Below, piece by piece: positions 33,262 to 44,336 of a DNA stretch of 64,000 nucleotides; the first letter of the stretch is position 1, and the number at the start of each line of letters is the position of its first letter. The notes beneath the pieces were generated by a model. That model saw only the letters and a list, made by a program, of their open reading frames with translations, ran no database searches and had not been told where the DNA came from. The position numbers and the translations under genes were made by a program. The stretch is from Karstenula rhodostoma CBS 690.94. Lineage: Eukaryota; Ascomycota; Dothideomycetes; Pleosporales; Didymosphaeriaceae. Where the stretch lies: assembly GCA_010093485.1 (NCBI GenBank), contig MU001498.1, forward strand, positions 1,045,697 through 1,109,696, read 5' to 3'.

Positions 33262-34302
33262 TATCGACCCCTCGTGGGAGTCGAAGTAGTCTTTGTGCGT
33301 CTTTTACGTTGTTCAGACATTTTGGGTGGATTCTAAGACGGCATGCAGTTAGGTGTCAGGCGTAGCAGGCGTTGGTGCTTGAGCTTACATCTTCTAGAAG
33401 CTCATGATCGTAGTATGTGCATTACGGTGGGTAATGCTAGCAATCCAAGTAGAACTCTCCGTGGATAACGGCTAGCTGTGTCTTCCTGTTTATGGGTCTC
33501 GAAATGTTGATGGCTGGTGATGGTCTACCTCACACTACGATGCATATGCCTTGGGTCGATAGCTTACTAAATTCCCGCCGTTTGGCAGCTTCCCCGCACA
33601 TCTACAATTCCCACCAAGTCTATCATTGGAGCCTTGGACCTGTTTGAGCAGTGGATCTGAGTTCGCGCGACTAAAATGAGCACGCAATGGCAAATTCGAC
33701 GTAATTATTGATGAGTTACTCTGGTCTGATACGTATCCTCGCTTGCTAAAATGTACTCTTTGATATGAAGTCGGAGCCAGCTGAAGAGTCACTAGTGGCG
33801 CACACTAGCTTACGAAGCGTTTTAATTTGGGCGTGCAGAAGATATAGTGTCCCACGGCTAGTCCTCCGTTAATGTTCTATTGGAAGATAGATATTTGCAG
33901 TACGCTAGATGATAAAGTATATGTACGCGCGGGTAGTAGGACGTACAGCGCCTCAGATTCGCCCGTCGTTCAGCTAAAGTGTAGAACCTGGACTGTTTTA
34001 TGACGCCCAGAGAAAGGTTTGTGGATGAGTTCGAAAAGCTGAAGATCTACCCCGCAGAGACCGTCGTGGTCGAGAACAAAGAAGCAAAAGAGAAGGGCTG
34101 CGGGAGAGAAGCTGCTTCTCTTCGACTCATATCCCACCAAAGGTACATAACGGTCGAAGATCCTCCTCCATTTTACAAGTGTGCACACCTCAACTACGCT
34201 GGAGATATTCAGCTCTCAACTGCGATCCGCTCTACCAGGATCTATCCCTCAACTATCATCCGAACCATATTCCAAAGTCAAATCTCCCACCGCCTCCCCA
34301 GG
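33262..34302. other. Intergenic, 1 kb, with possible 5' extension of the next gene
   Basis: The frame of the gene at 34303 is open back to an ATG at 34000, adding 101 residues without recognisable features, so translation could start there. The remainder (33262-33999) shows nothing. Confidence 0.4.
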
Positions 34303-34718
34303 ATGTCCAGCCCCTCCTACGAATACGCCGCCGGCACCAAGGCACCGCCCACCCTCACCCCCTCCGCCGACGACACCTACGACTGGGCCGCAATCCAAAA
34401 ATCCCGCCCCACGGCCAAACTCATCAAAGCCACCGCCGGTGCGGCCCTCCCCTCTTTCACACAGAAGATCACATACGACGACCAGATAAACGACCCGCCG
34501 ACGTCGGCGAACAGCACGTTCAAGGTCGAGGCGTCGCCGAAGTGGTTTAGCATCGTGAGCAGCGAGATCGATGAGAAGGGGACGATGAACGTTACGCTAG
34601 GTGTGCAGGGGGGAAGACGTTGACGAGTGGGAAGGTGGTGAGTGTTGTGACGAGGTGGGGTGGGGAGGGGAGGCCAGGGAGTGGGAAGACGAGGGAGTAT
34701 TTTTACCAGCTTCAGTAG
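34303..34718 (+). CDS. Small conserved-looking protein, probable frameshift near C-terminus
   Basis: Function not recognised. From the ATG at 34303 the frame reads MSSPSYEYAAGTKAPPTLTP, then TYDWAAIQKSRPTAKLIKAT and SPKWFSIVSSEIDEKGTMNV, and stops at 34623 after LGVQGGRR (106 aa). Immediately after a six-G run (34609-34614) the +1 frame is open and strongly coding-like: GKTLTSGKVVSVVTRWGGEG, then RPGSGKTREYFYQLQ, ending with TAG at 34716-34718. Changing the length of the G run would fuse the two parts into about 138 residues. I give the joined span because the downstream frame looks coding. The glycine-rich RPGSGKTRE segment resembles a P-loop only superficially. An alternative start is the ATG at 34000. 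Confidence 0.5.
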
Positions 34719-35596
34719 GAAAGGGGGCGGAGGGTGTAATTGAGTTGAGGGTCGGTTTTACGAATCGGGGGTTTCTGTGTGATTTCGTCGAGGGGTAATG
34801 CTACATGGAGTTGATAGGCAATTACTGAGGAGATGTTGTATCGACTCGAGATAACATCACATTTCAGTTCGACTTGAAGTCCTCTCCCGCCTTTGCATTC
34901 CAAAACACAACTATCATCACAGTGAAAAAGTCGTTCTCAAGTCCGTGCTTGATGACCGTGCAGCAACGTATGTCCACTACAACGTGGAGTGATGATGATG
35001 TGATGATCGACCACAAGGTTGCCATTTAGTGGGGCATTAAGGAGCGATCGACGAAATGTCCCTCATACACAATTCCCCCTGTAAGGCTTGGCAAAGTTGC
35101 GTCTGATACTGCATTACCGGTTTTACGTTGGCGCAAGAGCAAGCATTCTAGAAGTCGGCCCGAGCTCCAGATGCTGCACGCGTTAATATGTCGCGTTCTG
35201 GTTCCCTGCATCAAGAATTGCCTTGATGAGGGTTAGGTCCGGGACCTACTTCCGTGGCGATCTTGGAGAGGGGCTACATAAATCCACTACACCTACCTCG
35301 CCATTGTGACCCGACTCTGCGCATGGAGGAATTCGTTGGCTTCGAGGACAAACGCAGCAGGCCCAGAATTCAACACTGAGGTCTAGATTCATTGGCTGCG
35401 AACGGCTCCCCAGCCACATTGACGACCCACTTGGCGCGTCAATTAAGGCCCTCACGCCAGTCACGTGGTGCTCAGTCTTGTGAGCTGATCTCAACAGGCC
35501 GACGTTCGGCTGGCATCCCTCCCCCACCACGCCCGCGCACTATTAAAGCATTCAACAATTGCATCCGCAATGGCTCTGGCAACATGGTAACCAGAA
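34719..35596. other. Intergenic, 0.9 kb, promoter of Zn2Cys6 gene
   Basis: No gene recognised on either strand. Confidence 0.45.
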
Positions 35597-38104
35597 ATGT
35601 CCGAACAAGCATTGCCACAGTCACGCGTGGTGCGCCGCCGAAATCCACGCCCGATCAATTCCTGTGTTGAATGCCGCACGCGCAAAAGTCGATGCTCCAA
35701 AACACACCCTTGTCAAAACTGCACCGCGTTTGGGCGAGAATGTGTCTTTATCACGGTGCCGGAGAGCGCGGCACGCAAGAAGCAGAGGGAGAGGGAGCAT
35801 ACCAGTAAGAGTGGCGCCGAGTGGACCCAGCCGATTCCGCTGCGCACCCATAGCGCGAGCTCCGCCCAGGTCGAAAAGTATGAATCAATGTATGAGCAAG
35901 ATAAGGCTTTGAGTACGACCACTCCAGGCACGCCACCGAGAGATTACGAATGGGAGGCCTATCAGCAAAGCGTGCAGGCGGATCAGTTCGATGGCGCTGC
36001 ATGGGAGCAGTTGCCTGCCGAGCCAGAAGAGACGCCGGACGATGTGTACGAAGATGATGACGACGATGAGATGGAGGTTGCGACCGATCTCACTATTCGA
36101 ATTGGAAGGATGATCATCTGTGAAAATATCACTGGCTTCTTCAGACCGCAGTATGCGGAAGAGGTACTTCTCCGTTGAAGATCATGTGATATGCAACAGG
36201 CATTTACTGAACATCACGCAGCTTGGAAAGCTCCTGTCAGACCACCCTCCTTCAACATCCTCAGTTGCAGGACAGAGAGCATCACAAGCTTCAGCATTGT
36301 TATCAGCAGAGCACATGCCATCCCTCTCACCCTCTCTCAACCTGCTCCTGGGCGGGTCGATATCTGTTTCTTCCAACAACGACATCGAACCGCCTTCACT
36401 CCCATCGAGAATGGAAGCCGATGCGCTTCTCAATCGGTACATAGAGGCTGTTAGTCCTCTTGCTCACGTGCTCCATATTCCATTTTGCAAACGCCTTTTC
36501 GAACGCTTCTGGATGAACATTGAGATTGGGAATACGAACCCAAATTCGTGTACGGCGCTGATGCTAGCTGTATGCATGGCTGCCGCTGCATCCGTATCTC
36601 CGCTACAAGCAAAGTCGCAATTCGGCATCACAAAAGAAGACTTATTCCTGAGGCTACAAAAAGCGACCGAACGAGCACTCCTCCGCGCCAACTGGGCAAA
36701 GACGTCTAACATCCGGACACTCCAGGCTTTAACCATCTATCTCATACCTCTCTGCAGAGCACAAATCTCCCGCGCCACTTCCGTCGTAGTAGGTGCCCTC
36801 GTCCGTCTGGCCCAATGCATCGGCATCCACCGCCTGTCACATTCCTCAGCGCACACCCTCACCCCGCTCCAACGCCACGTCCGCTCCCTTCTCTGGTACC
36901 AAATCTGCTTCCTCGACTTCAAAACCGCCGAAGCGCAAGGCCCGCATCCTTCCATCCGCTCAGACGACTTCGACATCCCTTTACCTCTCAACGTCGACGA
37001 CGATGTCTTCGAATTCGGCTCGCCAAAATGGCAGCACAACCCCGCGCCCGTGCAAGGCTGGACCGACGCAACCCTCTCTCTAATCCGCTACGAATGCAAC
37101 GAGATCCACCGCCTCATCTTCCGCGGCCGCATAGAAATCGACCGCAAGGCCATCAACCTGCACGACCTGCGCGCGCGCGTCGAAGCAAAGAAGCGCCACA
37201 TCCAGCAAAAGTACCTGCACCACCTCGACGCATCCGTCCCGATCCAGCGCTACGCCGGCCTCGTCGCAACCTGCCTCATGGCGCGCTGCGACTCGATGCT
37301 GCTGTACCGGCACCTCCCGCAGGCCCCGCCGCAGCCGCGCTCCGACTCCGAAAACCGCCTCCGCGACGTCCTTCTCACCGCGGCCCTGACCACCCTTGAG
37401 ATCGGCGCCACCCTCGACACCCTCCCCTCCCTCTCCTCCTGGGCCTGGTACAGCACCACTTACCAGCAGTACCATGCGGTGCTGCTGCTGCTCACGGAGC
37501 TGTACCGCACGCCGGACCTCGACCGCAAGGACCGCATGATGACGATAATCGACCACATCTTCGGGCACTGCTACGGCGTCGGCGTGCGCGAGCGCTGCGC
37601 GGACCTCCTCTGGACGGTCAAGGAAAATCTAGAGGCCTTTTACATCATGAAGGGCATACCCAAGAAGGCGGCCGCCCCGCCGCAGCAGCACCCCACGCTG
37701 CAGCCGCTGCCGCAGCTCAACCGCTCGCAGTCGAGCGTCACGAGTCCCGATTTGGGGATTGGGATGACGGGGCTGCAGACGCCGATGGATAACGTGAATG
37801 TCGACTTTGAGTCGTTGCTGGGCAGTCTGAGTACGCAGGGGGGTCCGGGGGGAGTGGGGGAGAGCGATTTGGATGGGTTCTTAGCTGGGCTGCAGAGGGG
37901 GAATGATGCCATGTTCATGCCGGCGGATGCTTCTGCTGTGCAGAACGGCGCGAGGGAATGGGACGACAGTGCGCAGCAGGGGATGCAGCGATGGGTGAGT
38001 ACACATATGCATACCGCTAGCACTACAGGGAAGCTAATGCGGGGATACAGGACAGCTGGACGTTCCCAAACCAGACGCAAAAATTCGATAGGCAAGGTGG
38101 ATAA
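35597..38104 (+). CDS. Zn2Cys6 fungal transcription factor
   Basis: Nuclear DNA-binding regulator. Exons 35597-36163, 36222-37994 and 38051-38104, 797 aa; the last exon adds only 17 codons. The zinc cluster is at residues 23-49 with spacing C-x2-C-x6-C-x5-C-x2-C-x6-C (CVECRTRKSRC, then CQNCTAFGREC). An acidic stretch (YEDDDDDEMEVATDL) precedes ITGFFRPQYAEEL, the usual start of the middle homology region. Typical signatures of that region are LLNRYIEAVSPLAHVLHIP, VGALVRLAQCIGIHRL, LTPLQRHVRSLLWYQICFLD and SIRSDDFDIPLPLNVDDD. The C-terminus is Gln/Pro/Gly-rich. Targets are unknown. The neighbour on the 3' side is convergent and unrelated, so context does not indicate a pathway. Confidence 0.93.
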
Positions 38105-38647
38105 GAATATGGGTGGAAACTAGACTTTAGGATTTGGATGTACGGGAATGGGGAACTTTGGCTGTACGATACCACGGCTTGGGGGGAATGGCTAACTTTA
38201 CCCATAAGCAAATGCTAAATCGGTCACTGCTGATCATATACCTTCTAGTCAACCATTCTGTTTACATTTACTGACATGTTTGAAAAGCTGTTCAACAAAG
38301 GAGCGCTTTCTTATTGCCGATAAAAACAACTTGTTGCGTCGTCTGCCTCAAACGCTTGAATGATCCAACATCCAAACCATCCAAACCAACGAACGCCGCG
38401 TGCAACACTTTCAGCTATGCCTCCGCGCCAACGCCATGCCTGCTATGTTTCACATACTCCGCTGCAGTCGCTGACGCGCCATTTCACAATCTCGAACAGA
38501 ATAGACCAATGTAAACATGCCGCAAATACAACACGACCTCCGACGCCGTTGATGTGTACCCAAAGAGATCAAAGCGTGACAATCCTCATGAGCTCTAGAG
38601 CGCACAATGTCAGCAAAGAAAAGCAACAAAGCCCCAACGATATGACG
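38105..38647. other. Intergenic between convergent genes
   Basis: 543 bp of 3' flanks; nothing recognised. Confidence 0.4.
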
Positions 38648-40128
38648 CTAATAATGCGAAACCTCGGAGGAGCTCAACGCACTTCGCTTCATCGGAGGCG
38701 GGGGTGGTGGCGGCTTCTTAGCCCTGGACGGGGGCGGCGGCGGCGGAGCTTTCTTGCCCAGCGGCAGATCGGTTTGGGACCAGGACGCGGCGCGAGACAT
38801 GGCACTGCCCTGGCTGCTAGTCCCAGGGCTAGGCGACCTGTCTCGTCTATGCGTTTGGTGTCCGTTGGCGTTGGCGTAATCCTCCTCGTACTCGTCTGCA
38901 AAGGTATTGGTCTGTCGAACGGGACGCAGATTGCTCCGACCGGCCAGCATTGTGGTCGGTTCGGTGGGGACGCGGGAGAGTCGGTTCCGGGCGGGTGAAT
39001 CGTCGCGCACGGAGCGGCTTGGGCTATCCATGGTCGATTGACGACTGTATGTGGGGCGGCTGACGGGCGAGGGGTTGGGGTGCGGCGACAAATTGCGGGA
39101 GGGGAGCTTGGGAATAGTAATACGCGGTGCTTCTGGTTCTGGCTCTTCCTCGCGTGGGTTGAAGCGCTCAGCATAACCATGCGCAGTCGAATGTGATCGG
39201 GAGCGGGCGCGGGTCAAATCGTTGTCCCTGTGGATTTTGTTAGCCGCGTCATGCCGCAGATTCGATAGTTGGGTGCTTACTGGATTGGCCACTCGCGCTT
39301 GACGTTGATTAGGATCTCGCGGCAACGGTCATAGTACGACAGCTCGGCCTCGAGGAATGCAGTGAGATCCTGGACCATCTCGACCTCGGACTCCTTGATG
39401 TCCTGCATCCGCCTGTAGACGTCCTCGCTCGACTCCTCGTATTTGGCCTTTTGTGCGCGGAGCTCCTCCTCGACCCTGAAGTCTTCCTTCTTTGCCTTCT
39501 GCATCTTGGCGAGCGACGTGTCATAGTTGAGTCGGCGCTGCTCGAGCTTCTTGCGAGCATTCTGCAGTTGTTAGAAGGGGATGCTGAAGACGCAGATGCC
39601 ATGGTGGTGTGCATACCTGGTATTCTTTCATCTGGGCCAAGGAGCGGTCCAAGCCCTCCAGCCACGAGGAGGTGGCGCTCTGGACATATGTCTCCTGCAC
39701 GCGCGCCAGGCGCTCGTTTGCTCGTCCAAGCGCTGGGGAACAGTCAGTGTGGGTCAGGGAGGAGCAGGGGTGGTGCACGCACAGGAAAGGCAGTTGCCAA
39801 ATTCCGAGTCGGGCTCAAAATCCTCGCCGTGGGAGACCATGGAGGAGCCGAGGTGGCCACCGGGCAGCATCTTCTCGCGGTCGGTGCCCTGGGCGCGCTC
39901 AGAGAGCGACTTGACGTAGACGGTCATGGACCTCTGCATGCGGTCCATGCCTGTGGAGGTTAGTCAATTGCGTTTCGAGTTGGGAAAAGGGGACCACGAA
40001 CCCTCATGGCGGAGGTTCATCTCAGTCTCGAGGGCCTTGAAGTCGTCGGAGACGCCCGTCCTGACCTCGCCACCCATCTTCTCTCCCGCCCATTGCTTGA
40101 AGCGGCCGAGCTTCTTGTTGACGAGCAT
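38648..40128 (-). CDS. BAR-domain protein with proline-rich tail (Mug137/endophilin-like)
   Basis: Predicted membrane-curvature protein acting in endocytosis or vesicle traffic. Five exons (40128-40002, 39950-39783, 39732-39617, 39561-39281, 39227-38648), 423 aa, all in phase. The start MLVNKKLGRFKQWAGEKMGG is the amphipathic N-terminal helix typical of N-BAR proteins. The BAR helices follow: FKALETEMNLRHEGMDRMQ, ANERLARVQETYVQSATSSW, KKLEQRRLNYDTSLAKMQKA and DLTAFLEAELSYYDRCREIL. The C-terminal 190 residues are Ser/Arg-rich and disordered and end with two proline runs (KKAPPPPPPSRAKKPPPPPP), likely ligands for SH3 or profilin. The terminal SH3 domain found in some relatives is absent, so the protein may recruit partners instead. 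Confidence 0.88.
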
Positions 40129-40600
40129 GGCTGGGTGCGGTTGGAGGTGGGGGTTTGCAGTGTTGGTGTTGTTGTGGTGGTGCTGGCCAAAGCCAGATTG
40201 CGTGGGCCCGATGTTGTGATAAGGGTCGTGGTAGGAGCAGCGCAGGGCACACTTCGGAGCTTGGTGCTTTGAGAATAGCGGCACGGACTCTTTGAAGGTC
40301 AGCGGCGGACGGAGAAAGAGCACTGGAGAGCGGCGCAGCAGATTCTCCGGAAGGCGAGCGAAAGAAGGAGCAGGAGAGCACGCAGGAGAGCACGCAGGAG
40401 GGCAGCCGATCACGCTGGAGATGTGGGGTGTATATGTTTCGCGCAAAGGGAGGGACGCGCGGGCCTAGCCGATTCTGGCCCACGCCTGGAGCGGGCGGTT
40501 GAGTGGCAGTGGGTTGTTAGCTAATACCAACCAACGCTGCCATGGGCGCACCACCACGCCCAAACCCTGCCCTACGTACCCGCGCCGTCTGACTACAGAG

Positions 40601-40627
40601 CCCACGGAGCCCACGGAGCCCACGGAG
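40601..40627. repeat. (CCCACGGAG)3 tandem repeat
   Basis: Three perfect 9-bp units. Confidence 0.95.
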
Positions 40628-40645
40628 CCTAGAGGACGATATTGG

Positions 40646-40680
40646 CCCTGCCCGCCCTGCCCGCCCTGCCCGCCCTGCGG
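40646..40680. repeat. (CCCTGCCCG)3.9 tandem repeat
   Basis: Three perfect 9-bp units and a partial fourth, 18 bp after the CCCACGGAG array. Confidence 0.95.
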
Positions 40681-41340
40681 CTTCCCGTAAGCGCTGCCCT
40701 GTGTCCTGTCTCCTGTCTCCTGACGCCTCTGCCCACCACGCCCGTCCTCCATGGCACCCAAAGGCGTCGCCCATGGGCCTGTTTCACCTTCTCCCGGCCT
40801 CCATGGCTCCCTTTCCGTCATCGACGCACTGATTTGCTCGACAGCCGCTGTGGACACCCCGCAGCGCCCAGCGCGCCCGCCCATGGTCCCTTGTGCAGCG
40901 GTGCGGCGTACAGTAGGTACACACCCTGCACGCCACCAAGACGTAAAAACGCCTGTTTGGCTCGCCGCGGTCCAGAATAGCAACTTGCAGCCTCAAGCTC
41001 CAAAGCGTACATAAAGCGTAGCTCAGGTACAAGCGCGTGTGGAGACCTTCCTAGCGCCACGGGTACAGGCAAGGAAACTCGACCGAGTTGCAACGCCTGA
41101 CACGCTTCATGCCGTTCCGTCACTATCTGCTCCACTATACTGTCCATATTCTTGGTACCAAGTCTTAGAATGTGCTGACTCTGGTCCACTGTCCACGGCG
41201 TGCTCCCGAGCCTCGGGTCGGACAATTTCGAGAACGTGGAAGATCCGGTCTGATGCCGACTCCTTTCTGCGTCAGCCTGAGCATTCCGCACTTGAACATC
41301 GGAACGAACATGCATACAATGGCTGACCTCATGCAGTTAT

Positions 41341-41420
41341 CCTATCAATGTACCCGTGGACTATTTCCATCGATGAGCATCCTATCAATGTACCCATGAG
41401 CTATTTCCATCGATGAGCAT
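41341..41420. repeat. 40-bp tandem duplication
   Basis: Two adjacent 40-bp copies, each beginning CCTATCAATGTACCC and ending TTTCCATCGATGAGCAT, differ at three bases clustered in the middle. Located 125 bp downstream of the xylanase stop codon. Confidence 0.95.
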
Positions 41421-41544
41421 GGCTCCAGCAGAATGAACAAACAGCATTCTTATTTCAAATCGATGCAAACCGAGGCGTTCTCACGCGGACTTCCTCCTTC
41501 AGCGCACACAAAGGCAGCACCAGTGACCGTCCTCTCGCCGCCAC

Positions 41545-42275
41545 CTAACTAACAGCAATCGTGCTCGACCCGCTCGGCAACTTTGTCCCATTCGCAAACG
41601 CCTCTGTAACCATATACATGCTCTGCTCAAAATTGCCCATCCTGTACCCCTTGCTCGACCAGAAATCAAAATGGTTGCCCGTCGTAATCGTCCCATTGAC
41701 GCTCCCCACCGTCTTCTGCGCCTCGCTCCGCACCCCAAAGTACTGCGTAAACGTCCTGGTTCCTTCAATCGATGGCTTGTTGACCCGCTGCGCCGTATAG
41801 AATGCGTAGTTTATGCCGTCGGACGTGTAGTTTCCGCGAAGCGTCCAGGGCTCGCCGGGCGCGAGGACGTCCCACGATTCGACGATGTAGTATTCGATAA
41901 GCGGGTTGCGCGTCCAGCCGTAGAGGGAGAGGTACCCGGGGCCTTTGGGGTTGTATTGCCCGGTATATTTTACTGTCCTATGGTTCCGGCGCTGTTAGCA
42001 TCTTGCTGCTTCAACAAACTGTCACTGAGAAGGACATACTTGCGGCCAGCTCCCCACCCAGTACCAGCTACCATACCGCCGCCAGCTTTCCCGTTCCAGC
42101 TGCAAGAGTATTTACCTCCACCTTGCTGCTGACAGCTGAACTGTCCTTGGCCCTCAGTCCACCATTGCCAGTGGGAGTTCTGACGCGCGACGAGAGCGGT
42201 AGTATCTGCGGGTGCTGCGATAGCACTTGCAATGAGAGCCAGAGCCGCAGTGGCGAGAGATTTGAACGACACCAT
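41545..42275 (-). CDS. Endo-1,4-beta-xylanase, glycoside hydrolase family 11
   Basis: Secreted enzyme cleaving internal beta-1,4 bonds of xylan. Two exons (42275-42040, 41977-41545; 62-nt intron), 222 aa, the usual GH11 length. Signal peptide MVSFKSLATAALALIASAIA, with a short propeptide ending in ALVAR. The beta-jelly-roll is recognisable: GWGAGRKTVKYTGQYNPKG, YLSLYGWTRNPLIEYYIVES (nucleophile Glu in IEYYIVE), NYAFYTAQRVNKPSIEGTRT, FTQYFGVRSEAQKTVGSVNG and HFDFWSSKGYRMGNF. The acid/base Glu is in MYMVTEAFANG, where GH11 enzymes more often read EGY; the Glu itself is kept. No carbohydrate-binding module. Indicates plant-biomass use. Confidence 0.95.
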
Positions 42276-43346
42276 GTTGCCGTCTCGAGAGGCGATGTAG
42301 ACTTGCTGCTTGCTGTGAAATCGATAGATGGATAGGTCTGATCGGGACAGGGCCGCTTTATACAGCACCCACGACTACAAAAACTAAGCTAAGAATAGTC
42401 CTCAGGCTCAAATCACAACTCCACCAAAGTGTGACCTCTTCATCCCTTCTCCCTGTGGTAATCTCTACCAACACTCTCCAAGTCGCCACACACCATCCCC
42501 TTATCACCGATACCTCATTAGCCATAACGTGCCACCTTAATCAAAACAAGTACACCTACCCACCACCGTCGCGAAACGAATCACTCATCCTTCCTCCACC
42601 CCGCTCTTGCTCTCGTTCCGACTTTACGACTGGATCGTCGTCTTTCTGCCAAGCCGTCGAAATACACCGTCCTTATTTATCCACCATGCCTGCCCGCCGA
42701 GAACCACTACGTTCAGTGCATACAAATACGAGGCTGCCAAGTGGTCCTGTGTGTGGGGAACCCAGGTCCAGATACGCTACAGACCAAGGCTGGGGTGCAC
42801 GTCTGCATGTCTAAGCATCTGAAGTCGCCTTTGGGGGTAATTTTTCGACACAAGCTGGAATATATGATAAAGAGTGCCAAGGGGGAGATCACTGCTGCAG
42901 CGCAGATTAAGAACGCCGCGGCGGGACTGCCGGCATCTGCCGCCGGCACATTTCCCGAGGGGTGGGGAGGAAGGGTGCGGGATCATGGAGCGGCGTTTGC
43001 TATGGTGCTCTTGCATCGTGCCTTCCATCCGTGTTTAACGGCCGGTATGAGCATCCCGCGCGAACACGCTTCCCCTACCGCCCTTGTACTGGGAGACACA
43101 GCGACGGTTGTTCACGAATGGTGATCCTGGTCCAAAGAAAACCACCTACATACCATAATCATTGAACACTGTAATCACACCGTGAAATAGATGACTATAC
43201 TCAGCGATCGAGCAAGGCCGCCAGGCTATCGCTCGACGTGTTGATAACTTCTGTCCCGCATACTTTACGCGCTCCTATCTATAATCTAACAACCAGACTG
43301 ACCTACTTTCACGCCAGGGTAGTCGTACATGTTATCAGAAATCACA
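42276..43346. other. Intergenic, 1.1 kb, with an unresolved coding-like stretch
   Basis: On the plus strand 42741-43124 is open (SKHLKSPLGVIFRHKLEYMI, AKGEITAAAQIKNAAAGLPA) but begins at GTG. An ATG at 42686 lies in a different frame that closes near 42814. I could not find a convincing splice joining them, so a small gene here is possible but unproven. The rest is promoter and 3' flank. Confidence 0.3.
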
Positions 43347-44336
43347 CTACTCGTCCGGCTCCTGCAAGAAATTCGCGACAGCATTGATAAACTCCTCGGG
43401 CTTCTCGCTAATGACCCAATGACCACTGTCCACATCGACCAGCTCGAACCTCGGGAAGAACCGCCCAATTATCGGTAGCGTTTCGTCGCTCACATAGTGG
43501 CTCTTGGTGCCCCTGATGAACAAAGCCCTCTTGCCAAACCGCGCCTCGTCCGGGTTGCTGAACGGGAAGTCTGCCATGTCGTCCAGCGCATTCGCCAGAG
43601 TCTTGATTGGTATCCTCCACCGCAGCGGCTGGCCTGGCTCCCGCACCAGGTTTGTCAACAGGAACTGTCGCACGGGAAGCTCCTTCGCATACGGTTGCAG
43701 TATCTCGTCGGCCTGTTTCTGGGTCATCGGCTTGGCGGCTTCCACCTTGCGCATGCCTTCTACGTATTTTGGGAAGTCGGACGCGAGGGCTGCGTCTACC
43801 GGCGCGTTGTCTACGGGGATGATGTTGGCGCAGGAAGCGGGATTGCGCAGGGCGACGGCCATGACGGTCTTAGCACCCATCGAGTGCCCGATGAGGGTGG
43901 CGTCTTTGAGGCTGTGCTTTTGCAGAAAAGCTTCCACATCTTCGGCGAGGGCGGTGTAGTTGTGTTCCTTGTCGTGGGGGGACTCGCCGTGATTGCGGAG
44001 GTCGATGGCGTAGACGGGACGAGAGAGTTTGCGGGCTAGGGCACTGAGCGAAGTGTCAGTATACATTGTCGCATTCAGGGGTAAGGACACCTACTTGCTC
44101 ACGCTGCGGTTGTTCTTCTTAGTGCCGAACAACCCGTGAAGAATGAGTATGGGCGCGCCCTTTGCTTTGCCATGTTCATCGTGGAGGGAGTACACAAGGT
44201 CGACAGCTCTGCAGGTAGCAGACGCGTGGAAGGAGCGCGTCCATGACGGCAATGGCGCCGAAGCTATCCGAGTCGGGTGCTTCGGGTGCAACAGCGGCGC
44301 GCAGATGGGCTGCAGGCTCCGATATAACGGTCGCAT
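43347..44336 (-). CDS. Mitochondrial alpha/beta hydrolase, ABHD11/IMO32-like
   Basis: Two exons (44336-44095, 44043-43347), 312 aa. The N-terminus is a mitochondrial presequence (Arg-rich, no acidic residues, ending WTRSFHASATCRA). The fold begins at DLVYSLHDEHG. LILHGLFGTKKNNRSVS is the oxyanion-hole region, YAIDLRNHGESPH follows, and the nucleophile elbow is GHSMGAKTVM. The catalytic His is in DVDSGHWVISEKPEEF; the acid is likely the Asp in MADFPFSNPDEARFG or near LFIRGTKSHYV. Relatives (human ABHD11, yeast Imo32) act in the mitochondrial matrix and ABHD11 protects lipoylated enzymes; the exact substrate here is unknown. ATG chosen because the only earlier in-frame start is GTG. Confidence 0.92.

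Larger units (their letters stand above)
40129..41544. other. Intergenic, 1.4 kb, with 9-bp and 40-bp tandem repeats
   Basis: No gene supported. The minus-strand open frame across 40983-40465 owes its Gly/Gln/Ser repeats to two 9-bp repeats and starts at a non-ATG codon. Confidence 0.5.

Noticed and set aside
34680..34712. P-loop ATPase in RPGSGKTRE
   Set aside because: Too short, no Walker B or fold around it; the match is superficial.
40465..40983. Minus-strand frame with collagen-like GGQ and GSV repeats
   Set aside because: The repeats come from 9-bp DNA repeats and the frame begins at a non-ATG codon; rest is not coding-like.
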